A stretch of 64,000 bases of DNA from Ashinkailepas kermadecensis (Eukaryota > Arthropoda > Thecostraca > Neolepadidae): NCBI GenBank assembly GCA_034440615.1, contig JAOTOM010004309.1, forward strand, positions 175,001 through 239,000, read 5' to 3'. Of this stretch, positions 12,882 through 22,837 are shown in pieces. Within the stretch, counting starts at the first letter, position 1. Each line of letters starts with the position of its first letter. The translations under genes and the position numbers were made by a program. A model generated the notes under the pieces. It was not told where the DNA came from. It did not search any database and was given only the letters and a program-made list of their open reading frames with translations.

Positions 12882-13230
12882 CAGAGACAGAGACAGAGAC
12901 AGAGACAGAGACAGAGACAGAGACAGAGACAGAGACAGAGACAGAGACAGAGACAGAGACAGAGACAGAGACAGAGACAGAGACAGAGACAGAGACAGAG
13001 ACAGAGACAGAGACAGAGACAGAGACAGAGACAGAGACAGAGACAGAGACAGAGACAGAGACAGAGACAGAGACAGAGACAGAGACAGAGACAGAGACAG
13101 AGACAGAGACAGAGACAGAGACAGAGACAGAGACAGAGACAGAGACAGAGACAGAGACAGAGACAGAGACAGAGACAGAGACAGAGACAGAAACAGAGAC
13201 AGAGACAGAGACAGAGACAGAGACAGAGAC
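12805..13230. repeat. (GA)n then (AGAGAC)n array
   Basis: About 58 bp of GA dinucleotides pass directly into about 60 near-perfect AGAGAC hexamers, with a single substitution near 13191. All six frames are open (Arg-Asp and Ser-Leu dipeptides), so the long open frames here are artefacts. Confidence 0.97.
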
Positions 13231-13559
13231 AAGAAAGAGTGAGAGGCGAACGCAGCGTCGGGGGAACAGGGAGGGGGAAGCTGGGCTGAGCTGCTGCTGA
13301 ATGGTTGTGTTACATCAGTCCTACTGGCGCTGAATGAGATGATCACTTCAGAATGACTTGCCACCTGTTCGAAGAAGGTAGCTTGGCCCTGGGGAGCGTC
13401 ATTTGCTGCACTGAGCTGGTTGTGGATGTAATTCATAGTTATTCTAACCATGGTTCTGTCTGATCATACCTCACCGCCCAGCTACCAGAAAGGTGACAAC
13501 AAAGGGCAAATCCAACTCGTACGTCATATCCGCCGTGGACATTCATTATCTACCTGATT

Positions 13560-13870
13560 TGCCGCCTGGTGAGCTCAGTGGATAGCGTGCTGGCCTGCGA
13601 AGGTCCACCGTCCTGGCACAACCGATCGAGTCGTTCCCAACGCTCGCTATTAACGCCTGCTGGCCTGGCCATTTGACAACTGGCCAAGCCAGTTCGGGGT
13701 CACTGGGTCCAGGCGGCCGTGCCAACACTGTGGGCACGTTAAGTTTCCGGTCGAAATTGTGCTATCGAACTGGGATTTCCCGATAGGGAGTCGAGTTCAA
13801 GGTCAGTGGAACAAGCTATGCACTGGCCACTGACTGATTCTGTAAAGCCTCGCCAACAACAATCCTAGCG
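13560..13870 (+). mobile_element. tRNA-derived SINE
   Basis: The head GGTGAGCTCAGTGGATAGCG is an A-box-like tRNA start and GATCGAGTCGTTCC is a weak B-box. The body block GTTAAGTTTCCGGTCGAAAT matches the SINE at 4855-5115, so the two are one family. Confidence 0.6.
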
Positions 13871-13962
13871 AAGTGTTTTTTGCTTACTAAATTACGTTTA
13901 CTAAATTAATACGGTTACTAATTAAAAATCAGGTTGCTAAATTTCCAACCAAAATTGATTGC

Positions 13963-14168
13963 CCTGTCGTTAGTACGCAGCACGTCCTGTCGTGAGTACG
14001 CAGCACGTCCTATCGTGAGTACGCAGCACGTCCTGTCATGAGTACGCAGCGCGTCCTGTCGTGAGTACGCAGCACGTCCTGTCATGAGTACGCAGCGCGT
14101 CCTGTCGTGAGTACGCAGCACGTCCTGTCGTGAGTACGCAGCACGTCCTGTCGTGAATACGCAGCATG
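13963..14168. repeat. 23-bp tandem repeat
   Basis: About nine copies of a unit reading CCTGTCGTGAGTACGCAGCA plus CGT, with mainly transition differences. Confidence 0.95.
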
Positions 14169-14230
14169 TAAAGAAGGTTCAGGCCCATCCCTGAAGGGGC
14201 AACCCTTCTGGCACGTTGATAGCTAGTCAG

Positions 14231-14595
14231 ACCTCGACGTTTGCGATATTTAAGAACCCCGGTTATAAATTCAATCGTTCGAATCCTTCATCTCCGTGCT
14301 CTGATCTCCACATCTTGACACGCACTTCCAAAGCCAGCACTTCTATATTGTGCATATTAGTCAACAGATAAATGCAACGAAGATCAGACATTAATGCGCA
14401 GCGTGATATAGCGTTACCAATGTAGCTTCATTTTTGATAGACAGGTGCAACAGTTTCTATCAGAGAACTACATCTCGACAGATGTAGTGACTCTCAGGCA
14501 GAGTCCGACGTACCTCTGTGGGGCCAGGGCTGGCCAGGCGGCGGCGAGCCGCCTGAGGAGCGACCGCCCCCGACGACCGTTCGTCCAAGATCGCC
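14231..14595. repeat. direct repeat copy B (LTR-like, ~366 bp)
   Basis: Partner of 11311-11678. The shared segment includes GCCAGGGCTGGCCAGGCGGC, a GC-rich inverted motif. Between the two copies lie the 41-bp minisatellite, the GA/AGAGAC array, a SINE and the 23-bp array, but no coding sequence. Confidence 0.6.
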
Positions 14596-15727
14596 CGAGA
14601 ATGACTGCGGGCCCTTGCGGCGCGTTCGAGGTAACTCACAGTACATCACTATCACGTGATCAAAGTCACCTGACTGACTGACTGCGCATTGCCAGGGCGT
14701 CGGCCCGAACAAAGCTCGCTCTGAACTGGCGTCTAGAGAGCACAATGGCTCTCTCTGAACCCCGTGCACTGTACTGCAGACGGACGCGACATCGCTCTGA
14801 GATATCAGAGACAGACTCTGATCTCAGCACAACGGTCCCTCCGTGGGAAACGGTGCTGTGTGTGCACATCGGCAGCCTCGCCCGGTCTGGCGTCGGACAC
14901 GTGGGCTGTATCAGCATTTCACCGGACGTTGTTCCACAACAATCGGCTGACTGGCAGAGGCTCGGTACTGCAGCGTCTGGTCTGGCGACACGGCGCCTGA
15001 CACACTAGCGACACACGACGTTCAATTCGCCGCATGACAGCTGGCATAGACATCATAGACACGCCTGTCCATAGGGTTCCCACAATATAATCACTTGTCC
15101 TACATCACCCACTGATGATCACATCACCCACTGGCATTCACCATCTGAGGACGGCGGCGGGGCGCGCCGGAGCGGGGAGGTGTTTGGCGTCGGCCGCACG
15201 GTTTCGAGGTCACAGGTCTGGCGGCCGGGGCGGCGGGGTGTCAGCCGGAAGGAGGGAGGCGGTCAGGGCAATGTCCACTGACCGGCTCTCGACTGGAGCG
15301 GTGACTTCACTCGTCAGCGTCTAGATAGGCGGGCGACAGGTATGTGCCCGGAAACTTGACAGTGGGTGTAGGGGCTGAATGGCTGGGATTTAGATGCCCC
15401 AAACCCAACTTTGTTACAACTAAACGAAAATGAAATGTGCTACATTTTGATGTCATGTTTGATAGCTTCCATGAAGTTATAGCCCTGTCATTTTTGCACT
15501 CAGTTCCAGGATTTGTTTCATTATCACAGCAGTGTTTATATAAATTGTACCTATGTTAGAGGTTCTACATTAGCGAATTAATTTCCAATCGTCTGAAGTA
15601 ATCCGGCGTAGAATTAGATGCCTTCTGATGCCATACTCAACAATTTTTATAGACATATTACCATGCTATTTTTCATATTACGGCATGCAGTTTCTGGCAT
15701 TATTTAGGTTTTGACATGGCTCAATAC
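14596..15727. other. non-coding spacer before the Gypsy element
   Basis: The GC-rich part (14600-15340) changes to AT-rich DNA (15340-15727). Nothing in it is recognised as a gene. Confidence 0.5.
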
Positions 15728-16243
15728 TGTAACATTGTTCATGTTTCACGCGTGTTATGTGGCCTTCAGCCAACCGGGGTACGTCGAGTGAGTCGGCGCG
15801 CAGGTGGTAACCTCTGCCGTTGTAACGTTGTGACGTCACACGCGGTCGGCCTTGGACCCGCGTCGGCCGCCAATGACAGCGGCCGCAGGGGACCGTCGCC
15901 CGGCGGCGGGTAGCCGCCGGCTCTGCAGAGAAAACCGACTGGGTTTGCCTCTGCGCGTAACGTGTGACGGCGCGCGCTGTCGGCCGCGGCGGTAGCCGCT
16001 GGCCGGTGGGCGGCCGGGCAGACTAGGAGAGCGAGCTGTACGGTCGAGACGTACGGGCGTGCCGCTGTTGTAACCGTCGTATAGTGCCGACAGAAACTGC
16101 CAAAATACTGTCGGCACTTGTCATTTTTCGGCCATTACTCACGCAGTCAAATATAACGCTAAAGTACCGCAATACTTTGAACGGGAGTTATCGTCACAAC
16201 GAGACCCCTAGACTACATCACGAGCCACGAGAACTACCACACA
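15728..16243 (+). repeat. 5' LTR
   Basis: Begins TGTAACATTG and ends ACCACACA. It contains a perfect 10-bp stem, GTGCCGACAG / CTGTCGGCAC, at 16085-16118 that is also present in the 3' LTR. The GC-rich centre (15840-16080) may hold the promoter and R region. No TATA box was assigned. Confidence 0.92.
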
Positions 16244-16245
16244 TC

Positions 16246-16263
16246 TGGTGCCGCGACGTGACC
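16246..16263 (+). promoter_or_regulatory. primer-binding site
   Basis: TGGTGCCGCGACGTGACC begins two bases after the 5' LTR. It starts TGG, as expected for pairing with a tRNA 3' CCA end. The identity of the primer tRNA was not resolved. Confidence 0.7.
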
Positions 16264-16553
16264 GGATAAGACAACAGCAAGCCTTTCTGCAGGACGAGGA
16301 AGAGACACGTGTACCTCAGCAATTCAGTAAGCCCGGGAAAATCCCGAAAATCCCTCCAAATACACCAGTTCAAATTTTGACCACCGATAGGATTGTCATA
16401 GGATCGTATAGTCACATGCTCGCTGTGTACTGAATACTGTACGTGTGAAATTTTACGTGAATTAGGAAGCATAATTGAGACAGTTTCTCGACAAAACTTG
16501 CCAAAATTAAACTTACTGGAATACTGAGAGCTAAATAATTAACGTAAATAATT

Positions 16554-17561
16554 ATGACTGAAATTACTTTTGAAAGATTATCAGATAGCCTTAACCAGAT
16601 AAGGATGGAGATGCGTGCTCCAGGCTTGAGCCAAAACATAAAACCATTTACCGGGGAAAGCCATACAAAATGTGTGACTGGATAAAACAACTGGATCGCA
16701 TCAGCTTCAGTATGGACGACGAACAGCTCAGAATAATCTGTCTGAAAACCCTCGGTGGACCTGCAGCCGAATTTCTGCAACGAATGCTAACTCATCAACC
16801 AAATTTGACGTCGGTAGAGATCAAACACATTATGAAAGAAAGATATTCAGATCTAGCGGATCAAAAGTGCTCTCAGGAAGCCTTGCGAAAATTAAAGCAG
16901 CATCGCGCCGAGCCTGTTCAGAATTTTGCGGAACGAGTCCTCACTCTAGCCAAAGACGCATACACGGATATGACCAGCCCGGCCACGCAGGAAATACTTA
17001 TTGACATCTTCAATAAGGGCGTGCAAAGTAATCAGCTGGCCGCCAAGTTGTACAGACACCCTTTCCGGAACTTAGAAAAGGCGATACAATTCGCAGTACG
17101 CGAACAAAACTTGGAGCGAACACTTCTTTTGACTAGGGGAATACCAAAACAGGAAGATGAGCCAATGGATGTCGATGTGATTCAATCAGGAAACGATCGA
17201 ATGGATAAATTAGAGAAGCTAGTGGTATCTCTGAGCGAAACGGTGTCGAAGCTAGCAGCGCAAAAACAGGACCCCAAAACCACAACCCCAACCTCAGCCT
17301 GGACCCCGAGTGTTCCACCCATCCTACCCGCAGTATCCGCGCCCACCACGACCTTATGCCCCCGGACCCAGCTATGGACCTCCTCCGCAACACCCCCTTG
17401 CAGGCCCCAGACTTTGGAGGCCACAACAGCCAAATCAGCCCAGCACCTCATTCCAATGGACAACCGATGGCAGACAGATATGCATCAAATGCACCAAAAT
17501 AGGACACATCGGACGCCAGTGTCGTTCCTGCCCAAATCCCCCTAGACAGACGGGAAACTGA
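16554..17561 (+). pseudogene. gag: Gypsy gag, frameshifted
   Basis: The likely start is the ATG at 16554. That frame runs to the FTGE block near 16655 and then continues in another frame from about 16670. Positions 16670-17270 encode the capsid-like region (CDWIKQLDRISF, then RYSDLADQ, VQNFAERVLTLA, AVREQNLERTLL), typical of Gypsy gag. A second frame change near 17270-17310, in an A/C-rich tract, leads to a Pro/Tyr-rich linker and a CCHC zinc knuckle (CIKCTKIGHIGRQC, about 17490-17530), the nucleic-acid-binding nucleocapsid motif. It is gag by domain order and position, and is split over three frames here. Confidence 0.8.
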
Positions 17562-17721
17562 AAAGCTCCATGGTGAACGTCCACCACGATGGAGCCGAAA
17601 GTAAACAGAAACAGAAACCACAGAGGAAGGAAAGGAAAAATATCCGGAGGAAACAAACCCCGAAAAACGGAAACTGAAACAGGACCGAGTTCAACAAATT
17701 CGCATCAAACCCAACACTCCA

Positions 17722-18375
17722 ATGTGCTGGCTTAAAATTGGTAATCAGAGAGCATACACACTGGTGGATACTGGCGCAGATATCTCGCTAATTTCAAAGG
17801 AGTTCTTCGACAAAATTGCAGAGGATCAAACCCTCAGATTTTCAGGAGATCAAAAAGACCGCATTCCACTCATTTCAGCCAGCGGGCATCGCTTGAAAAA
17901 TATCGGTGTAGGAATGTTCAGAGTCGAAATGAGTGAGTTCAGAAAACCTTTCAGCTTCCAAATCGTAGATGGACTGACACAACAGTGCATGTTAGGAAAT
18001 TATTTCTTGACCGAGTTCGGAGCAAAATTAGATTTCGAAGAAAAAGCCTTGTGCATTGAAGGAAACATGGTTCCACTTCGCCCCCAGCGAACGACTAGTC
18101 TAGAGCAGGCGAGCTCACTAGTCAGAATAAAAGGACGCATTCATATCCCGGCCAATACGGTCGTGGAGTGTCCAGCAGCTGTGAACAGAGTTCAACTTGT
18201 GGAACAGACTTGCTATGTGCGGTCTCTGGACAACATGCCACTGATTTCCGAGGAGCCAGGCTTGTTTATAGCCGAGGTAGTGGCCAAACCAGACCGCCAT
18301 AAGCGCTTACCAGTGAGGATCATAAATACCACTACCAGAGATTTTACGTTGTATCACAAGCAAGTGAGAAAATAG
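17722..18375 (+). pseudogene. pol: Gypsy pol: aspartic protease
   Basis: LVDTGADISLISKEFF contains the DTGA active site of retroviral-type aspartic proteases, and the flap/C-terminal hydrophobic motif ILGN-like appears as CMLGNYFL. The domain runs open to a TAG at 18373-18375 created by the 53-bp insertion that follows. The ATG used is only the first in frame; in life this would be translated as part of gag-pol. Confidence 0.85.
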
Positions 18376-18428
18376 GAATTTTTCTCATTCGCTTCTCATT
18401 CGCTCATTCTCATTCGCTGAGAAAATAG
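18365..18428. repeat. 53-bp insertion/duplication in pol
   Basis: TGAGAAAATAG occurs at 18365-18375 and again at 18418-18428. Between the copies are repeats of CTCATTCGCT. The net gain of 53 bp shifts the pol frame exactly at the protease/RT spacer, so it arose after the element was functional. Confidence 0.8.
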
Positions 18429-18439
18429 ACGAAACGGAC

Positions 18440-19703
18440 TTGGAGAATCTAGTTGACATGTCACAGGACATTGACTTGACCCCGGCTACCACACCCGCTG
18501 ACCCAATTGAGCAAGCCCAGCTGTCGCATCTGACGGGCGCCGACAAAGACGAACTCGAACAACTGCTACGTACCAACGCTGACCTATTTGCTGCGACTGA
18601 CGCCGACCTCGGTACGACTGACGTCATACACATGGACATAGAAACTGCAGACCATCCCCCTATCCGTCAAGCACCTTATAAGACCCAATTTTCTCAGCGA
18701 AAGTATGTAGAGGAGCAAATTAAAATTATGCTCGAAGCAGATATAATTGAAGAATCTGACAGTCCATGGGCCGCGCCCATTGTCATCGTAAGGAAGAAGG
18801 ACGGAAGTAACCGCTTTGCACTCGACTACAGAAAACTGAATAACGTAACGAAGAAAAACAGCTATCCACTACCGCTGATAGAAGACATTCTCGCGTCCCT
18901 CGGTGGAGCGAACTTCTTTTCATCGTTAGATTTGAAATCTGGATACTGGCAGATCCCAATGTCAGAAGAAAGCATACCAAAGACTGCATTCACATGTTTC
19001 TTAGGTCTGTGGAATTTTAGAAAGATGCCATTTGGAATCTGCAACGCTCCCATCAGGAATTCAGAACCAATTTGCAACCGCTTACATTGACGACATAATC
19101 GTATATTCGAAAACATTTAAGGAACACCTAGTTCACTTGGAGGAAGTCTTTCGTCGTCTACGAAAAGCCAAACTGAAGCTGAAACTCTCGAAATGCGATT
19201 TTCTGAAGAAGGAAGTCCTATGCTTAGGTCATGTAGTGTCAGCCTCTGGCATCAAGCCGAACACAGAGAAGGTAGAAGCCATCCAACACATGGCAGCACC
19301 AATCACTGTGAAAGGAGTCCGTTCATTCATCGGCATGTGTTCCTATTATAGACGATTTATTCCAGGATTTAGCCAAACTGCAGCGCCACTGAGTAGCTTA
19401 ACAAAGAAACATGCCATATTCATCTGGACGGATGACTGCGAAAATGCGTTTGCAGCGCTAAAACAAAAACTAGCTTCTGCACCAGTGCTGGCCTACCCAG
19501 ATATCACTAAGGACTATAAATTATATACAGATGCCTCACAAAAAGCAGTTGGAGCAGTTTTGGTACAGGAACATAATGGAGAGGAACGAGTGATACAATA
19601 CCTGTCAAAACAACTCAATGAAACCCAACGGAAGTGGCAAATTATCCAGTTAGAGGCTTACGCTTGTGTTTGGTCAATCTCTAAGCTACGCAATATTTAC
19701 TAG
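18440..19703 (+). pseudogene. pol: Gypsy pol: reverse transcriptase and RNase H, frameshifted
   Basis: The first frame (to about 19070) has the RT fingers and palm: FALDYRKLN, YPLPLIEDIL, FSSLDLKSGYWQIP and MPFGICNAP. A frame change near 19045-19075 leads to the catalytic YIDDIIVYS box, then the thumb/connection (FIGMCSYYRRFIPGFS) and the RNase H start (YTDASQKAVGAVL). The frame closes at TAG 19701-19703, next to another one-base shift. Confidence 0.88.
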
Positions 19704-19705
19704 GA

Positions 19706-20323
19706 TTGAAGTTCACAATCATGACGGATCATCGACCACTTACATTTTTAAACCTATCGGAAATGAAAAATCCCATGCTGCAGCGATGGGAAATCATGCT
19801 ATCAGAACACAACTGTGAGGTGGTTTACATAAAAGGATCCAAAAATATTGTAGCTGATCACCTCAGCCGGATGTACGAAACCGAGCAAAAAGTAAATGTC
19901 ATCGATTTCGACCATGTTCCCATGGGCGAATTCAGGAACACCGAAACCCGAAAACCAGAGGAAGAGTTGAGCAGAGAGGAAAAGTTCAAAGATGTAATGG
20001 TGAAGTGGGAAAATATTGAGCAACTTCAGAAAGCAGACGAGTAAATAGCGAAAATTCGGAAAGTTATGAACGATAAGAATCACGCAGATTACAAAGACGT
20101 GGTGCTACAATACATGGAACTAGACAGACTCATTTATAGAGTTAGCGAAGGACCACGCTGTGGACCGTTCCCTGGACTACAACTATGCATACCAACATGC
20201 CTGAGAAGCGAAATTCTAAAAGAGCTATATGAAGGCTTCTTTGCCGGACATATGGGATTGACGAAAACGTACGAAAACTCAAATTTAGATATTATTGGAG
20301 CGGTATGTGGCGTGATACAGTAG
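19706..20323 (+). pseudogene. pol: Gypsy pol: RNase H end and integrase zinc-binding start
   Basis: TDHRPLTFLN and GSKNIVADHLSR are the C-terminal RNase H hallmarks. An in-frame TAA at 20042-20044 interrupts the frame, which then continues to GHMGLTKTYEN, the histidine part of the integrase HHCC zinc finger. The reading frame shifts again near 20300. Confidence 0.82.
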
Positions 20324-21473
20324 CTTCCCTCAAAGCCTGCGTGCTGTGCACAGGGCGACGAGCTAAGGCAGCTCCAGCACCAATGCAAGAGATGCCCGTA
20401 CCACATTACCCATTCGAAATGATAGGATTCGACACCTGTGGACCATACCCAGAAACACAAAACGGTAACCGATATGTCATTACAATTACTGATCACTTCT
20501 CTTCATGGCCGGAAAGATTCTGCACAGCAAGGAAAGACGCCAAAACGGTTGCAAAAATCCTTATGGAGGAGATTATTCCACGACACTCTTGCCCACGAGT
20601 AATTCTTTCAGATCTAGGCACAGAATTTCTAAATACGGTAATTGATGAATTAGAAACCTGCCTGAACATCCGACATATCCGTACCAGTTCTTATTGTGCA
20701 CAAACGAACGGAAAATCGAACGCTATCATAGGGTGCAAAACGACATATTGGCAAAAGCAATTAACCAGAATCAGGATGATTGGGACACAAAAATACCCGC
20801 AACTCTAGCTGCCTACAGAACGGCAAACATTGGACGTTCAGGTACCATATCGCCCTTCTTCACACTATATGGCCGCGATCCAGTTCTCCCTCTGGACAAT
20901 TTTCTACAACCGAAAGTTAGATACTATGGAGAAGATTACGTACCAAAAATGTTAGCTGATTTGCACGAGGCATATAGTCATGTGAGGACTCATATAGTGG
21001 ACATTCACGAGAAGAACAGGGCTTACGCTGACAGAAAAGCGAAGCCACGTAGTTTTAAAATAGGAGACCCGGTATATTACTATGACACCACCGTTCAACC
21101 TGGTAACACTCCCAAGTTCTCGCTGCCCTGGAAACCAAACTTTAGAGTAATTAAGCAGACCAGTGCCGTTAATTACGTGATCAGAAATCAGATCAGTCGA
21201 AAAACTCGCCTAGTGCATGTGCAAAAAATACGATTAGCTGATCCCAATACCGCTTGGGAACCAACAAAAGATACTGATGAACCAGTGAACAGAAAGTACC
21301 TCGATAAAAAGTATAAATCAGACCGCATCACGCCTGAACGTGTTCGGCCCCCAAGGTTAGCCAAGCGGGGCGAAGCCGGCCCGAGCAGTAGGCTAGATGA
21401 TAGCAGCTACATGGAGGTAGACGGGTCTCCCCCTCCGGTGCGCCTATGCACACAGGAGGTGCCTGTGGAATGA
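20305..21473 (+). pseudogene. pol: Gypsy pol: integrase, frameshifted
   Basis: CVLC supplies the cysteines of the HHCC finger. The DDE core follows: FDTCGPYPETQNGNRY, then ILSDLGTEF, then the glutamate block around TNGK. A frame change near 20720 falls next to that block. The C-terminal part (AAYRTANIGRSGTISPFFTLYGRDP, then GDPVYYYD) is typical of Gypsy integrases. It ends at TGA 21471-21473. Confidence 0.86.
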
Positions 21474-21964
21474 GGCCTTCTGTTGCCACCTCGGTTGACG
21501 GAACCGAGGAACCTGCCGCTGAAACCGCCGTGAGCGCCACAACTGGAGCCGCCGCTGGCGCTTCCGCCGAGGCCGCTGCTGACGGAGCGCGAGCCGCCCC
21601 GGCTGCCGTCGAGAGCGCGGCCTCTGTTGCCGCTATGAGCGAGGCCGCGGACACTGCTGGCTCAGGGCAATCTGAGCCGCCCGAGGCACCACAGATGGCT
21701 GGTGCAGTGCAGCCTGCAGCTGGTGCGCTGCAGATGAGCGAGGCCGGCGACATTGCTGACGCCGTGGAACCCGAGGCGAATGACGGGCCACAGACGGCCG
21801 CTGCGGATGGGTCGTCGCCGTGTCTGCCGCCCGGGCATCTGCCCAGGGCTGACAATACGGTCGGTACGGCAGCCATACTCGAGGATATACGACGGAAAGT
21901 AATTATCTTTCACGAATACTTAGAAGAACGCCAGAACGAACAGAACAGTGAACGTAACGAATAG
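21446..21964 (+). CDS. Gypsy third ORF, alanine-rich, unknown function
   Basis: A 172-codon frame starts 28 nt inside the end of pol, in a different frame, and runs to TAG. Residues about 15-130 are Ala/Glu/Pro-rich and look disordered; the last ~30 residues (AAILEDIRRKVII, FHEYLEERQNEQ) are charged and likely helical. It sits where some Gypsy elements carry env, but has no signal peptide, no membrane segment and no cysteine pattern, so I do not call it envelope. It is intact although pol is not, which may reflect GC-rich composition rather than selection: the opposite strand is also open. Confidence 0.5.
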   Translation: MHTGGACGMRPSVATSVDGTEEPAAETAVSATTGAAAGASAEAAADGARAAPAAVESAASVAAMSEAADTAGSGQSEPPEAPQMAGAVQPAAGALQMSEAGDIADAVEPEANDGPQTAAADGSSPCLPPGHLPRADNTVGTAAILEDIRRKVIIFHEYLEERQNEQNSERNE

Positions 21965-22317
21965 GACAGTGATGACGGGGTGCCGCACTAGAGGTGTTGG
22001 CCGACGTGGGCAGTGGTCGCCCACGTCAAACCGCAGTGCCGGACAGAACATTATTTAGGGAAAATTTCAAAAAAGTGAGCGCCGCGACCGTCACGTAAAA
22101 TAGTATATAATCAGTGTAACTAACATGGACCAAGGGAAACGTGTACCCTCAAATACCCCCTAGACTAACCCGCGTAGATCAGATATATAGCTTAACAGTG
22201 TGTTTCAAAATCGCGAATATTTACGTCGTCGTAACGTTAGAAGGCCGTAATAGATCTAGTGGGATTTATCGTCCCATTGGTGTATGAGACTAAAATATAT
22301 TAGGACCTGGGCTGTGT

Positions 22318-22833
22318 TGTAACATTGTTCATGTTTTACGGGTGTTATGTGGCCTTCAGCCAACCCGGGTACGTCGAGTGAGTCGGCGCGCAGGTGGTAG
22401 CCTCTGTCGTTGTAACGTTGTGACGTCACACGCGGTCGGCCTTGGACCCGCGTCGGCCGCCAATGACAGCGGCCGCAGGGGACCGTCGCCCGGCGGCGGG
22501 TAGCCGCCGGCTCTGCAGAGAAAACCGACTGGGTTTACCTCTGCGCGTAACGTGTGACGGCGCGCGCTGTCGGCCGCGGCGGTAGCCGCTGGCCGGTAGG
22601 CGGCCGGGCAGACTAGGAGAGCGAGCTGTACGGTCGAGACGTACGGGCGTGCCGCTGTTGTAACCGTCGTATAGTGCCGACAGAAACTGCCAAAATACTG
22701 TCGGCACTTATTATTTTTCGGCCCTTACTCACACAGTCAAATATAACGCTAAAGTACCGCAATACTTTGAACGGGAGTTATCGTCACAACGAGACCCCTA
22801 GACTACATCACGAGCCACGAGAACTACCCCACA
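22318..22833 (+). repeat. 3' LTR
   Basis: Same length as the 5' LTR, with about 12 mismatches. It ends ACCCCACA, followed by the ATAC target duplication. No clear polypurine tract is seen just upstream (22290-22317). Confidence 0.92.
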
Positions 22834-22837
22834 ATAC

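Larger units (their letters stand above)
15728..22833 (+). mobile_element. complete Ty3/Gypsy LTR retrotransposon, inactive
   Basis: 7.1 kb bounded by two 516-bp LTRs with TG...CA ends and a 4-bp target duplication, ATAC (15724-15727 and 22834-22837). Gene order is gag, protease, reverse transcriptase, RNase H, integrase, then a third ORF. That order (integrase after RNase H) marks Ty3/Gypsy. The LTRs differ at about 12 positions by eye, roughly 2%, so insertion was fairly recent. The body carries several frameshifts, one in-frame stop and a 53-bp insertion, so this copy cannot encode its own pol product as one protein. Confidence 0.92.

Noticed and set aside
12577..13451. Open frames of 221 and 238 codons made of Arg-Asp or Ser-Leu dipeptides
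   Set aside because: Direct translation of the AGAGAC/GA array.
21328..21876. Minus-strand 182-codon Ala/Pro-rich frame
   Set aside because: Antisense shadow of the GC-rich third ORF of the Gypsy element.
21446..21964. Envelope gene in the Gypsy element
   Set aside because: No signal peptide, membrane helix, cleavage site or cysteine pattern; the product is Ala-rich and soluble-looking.
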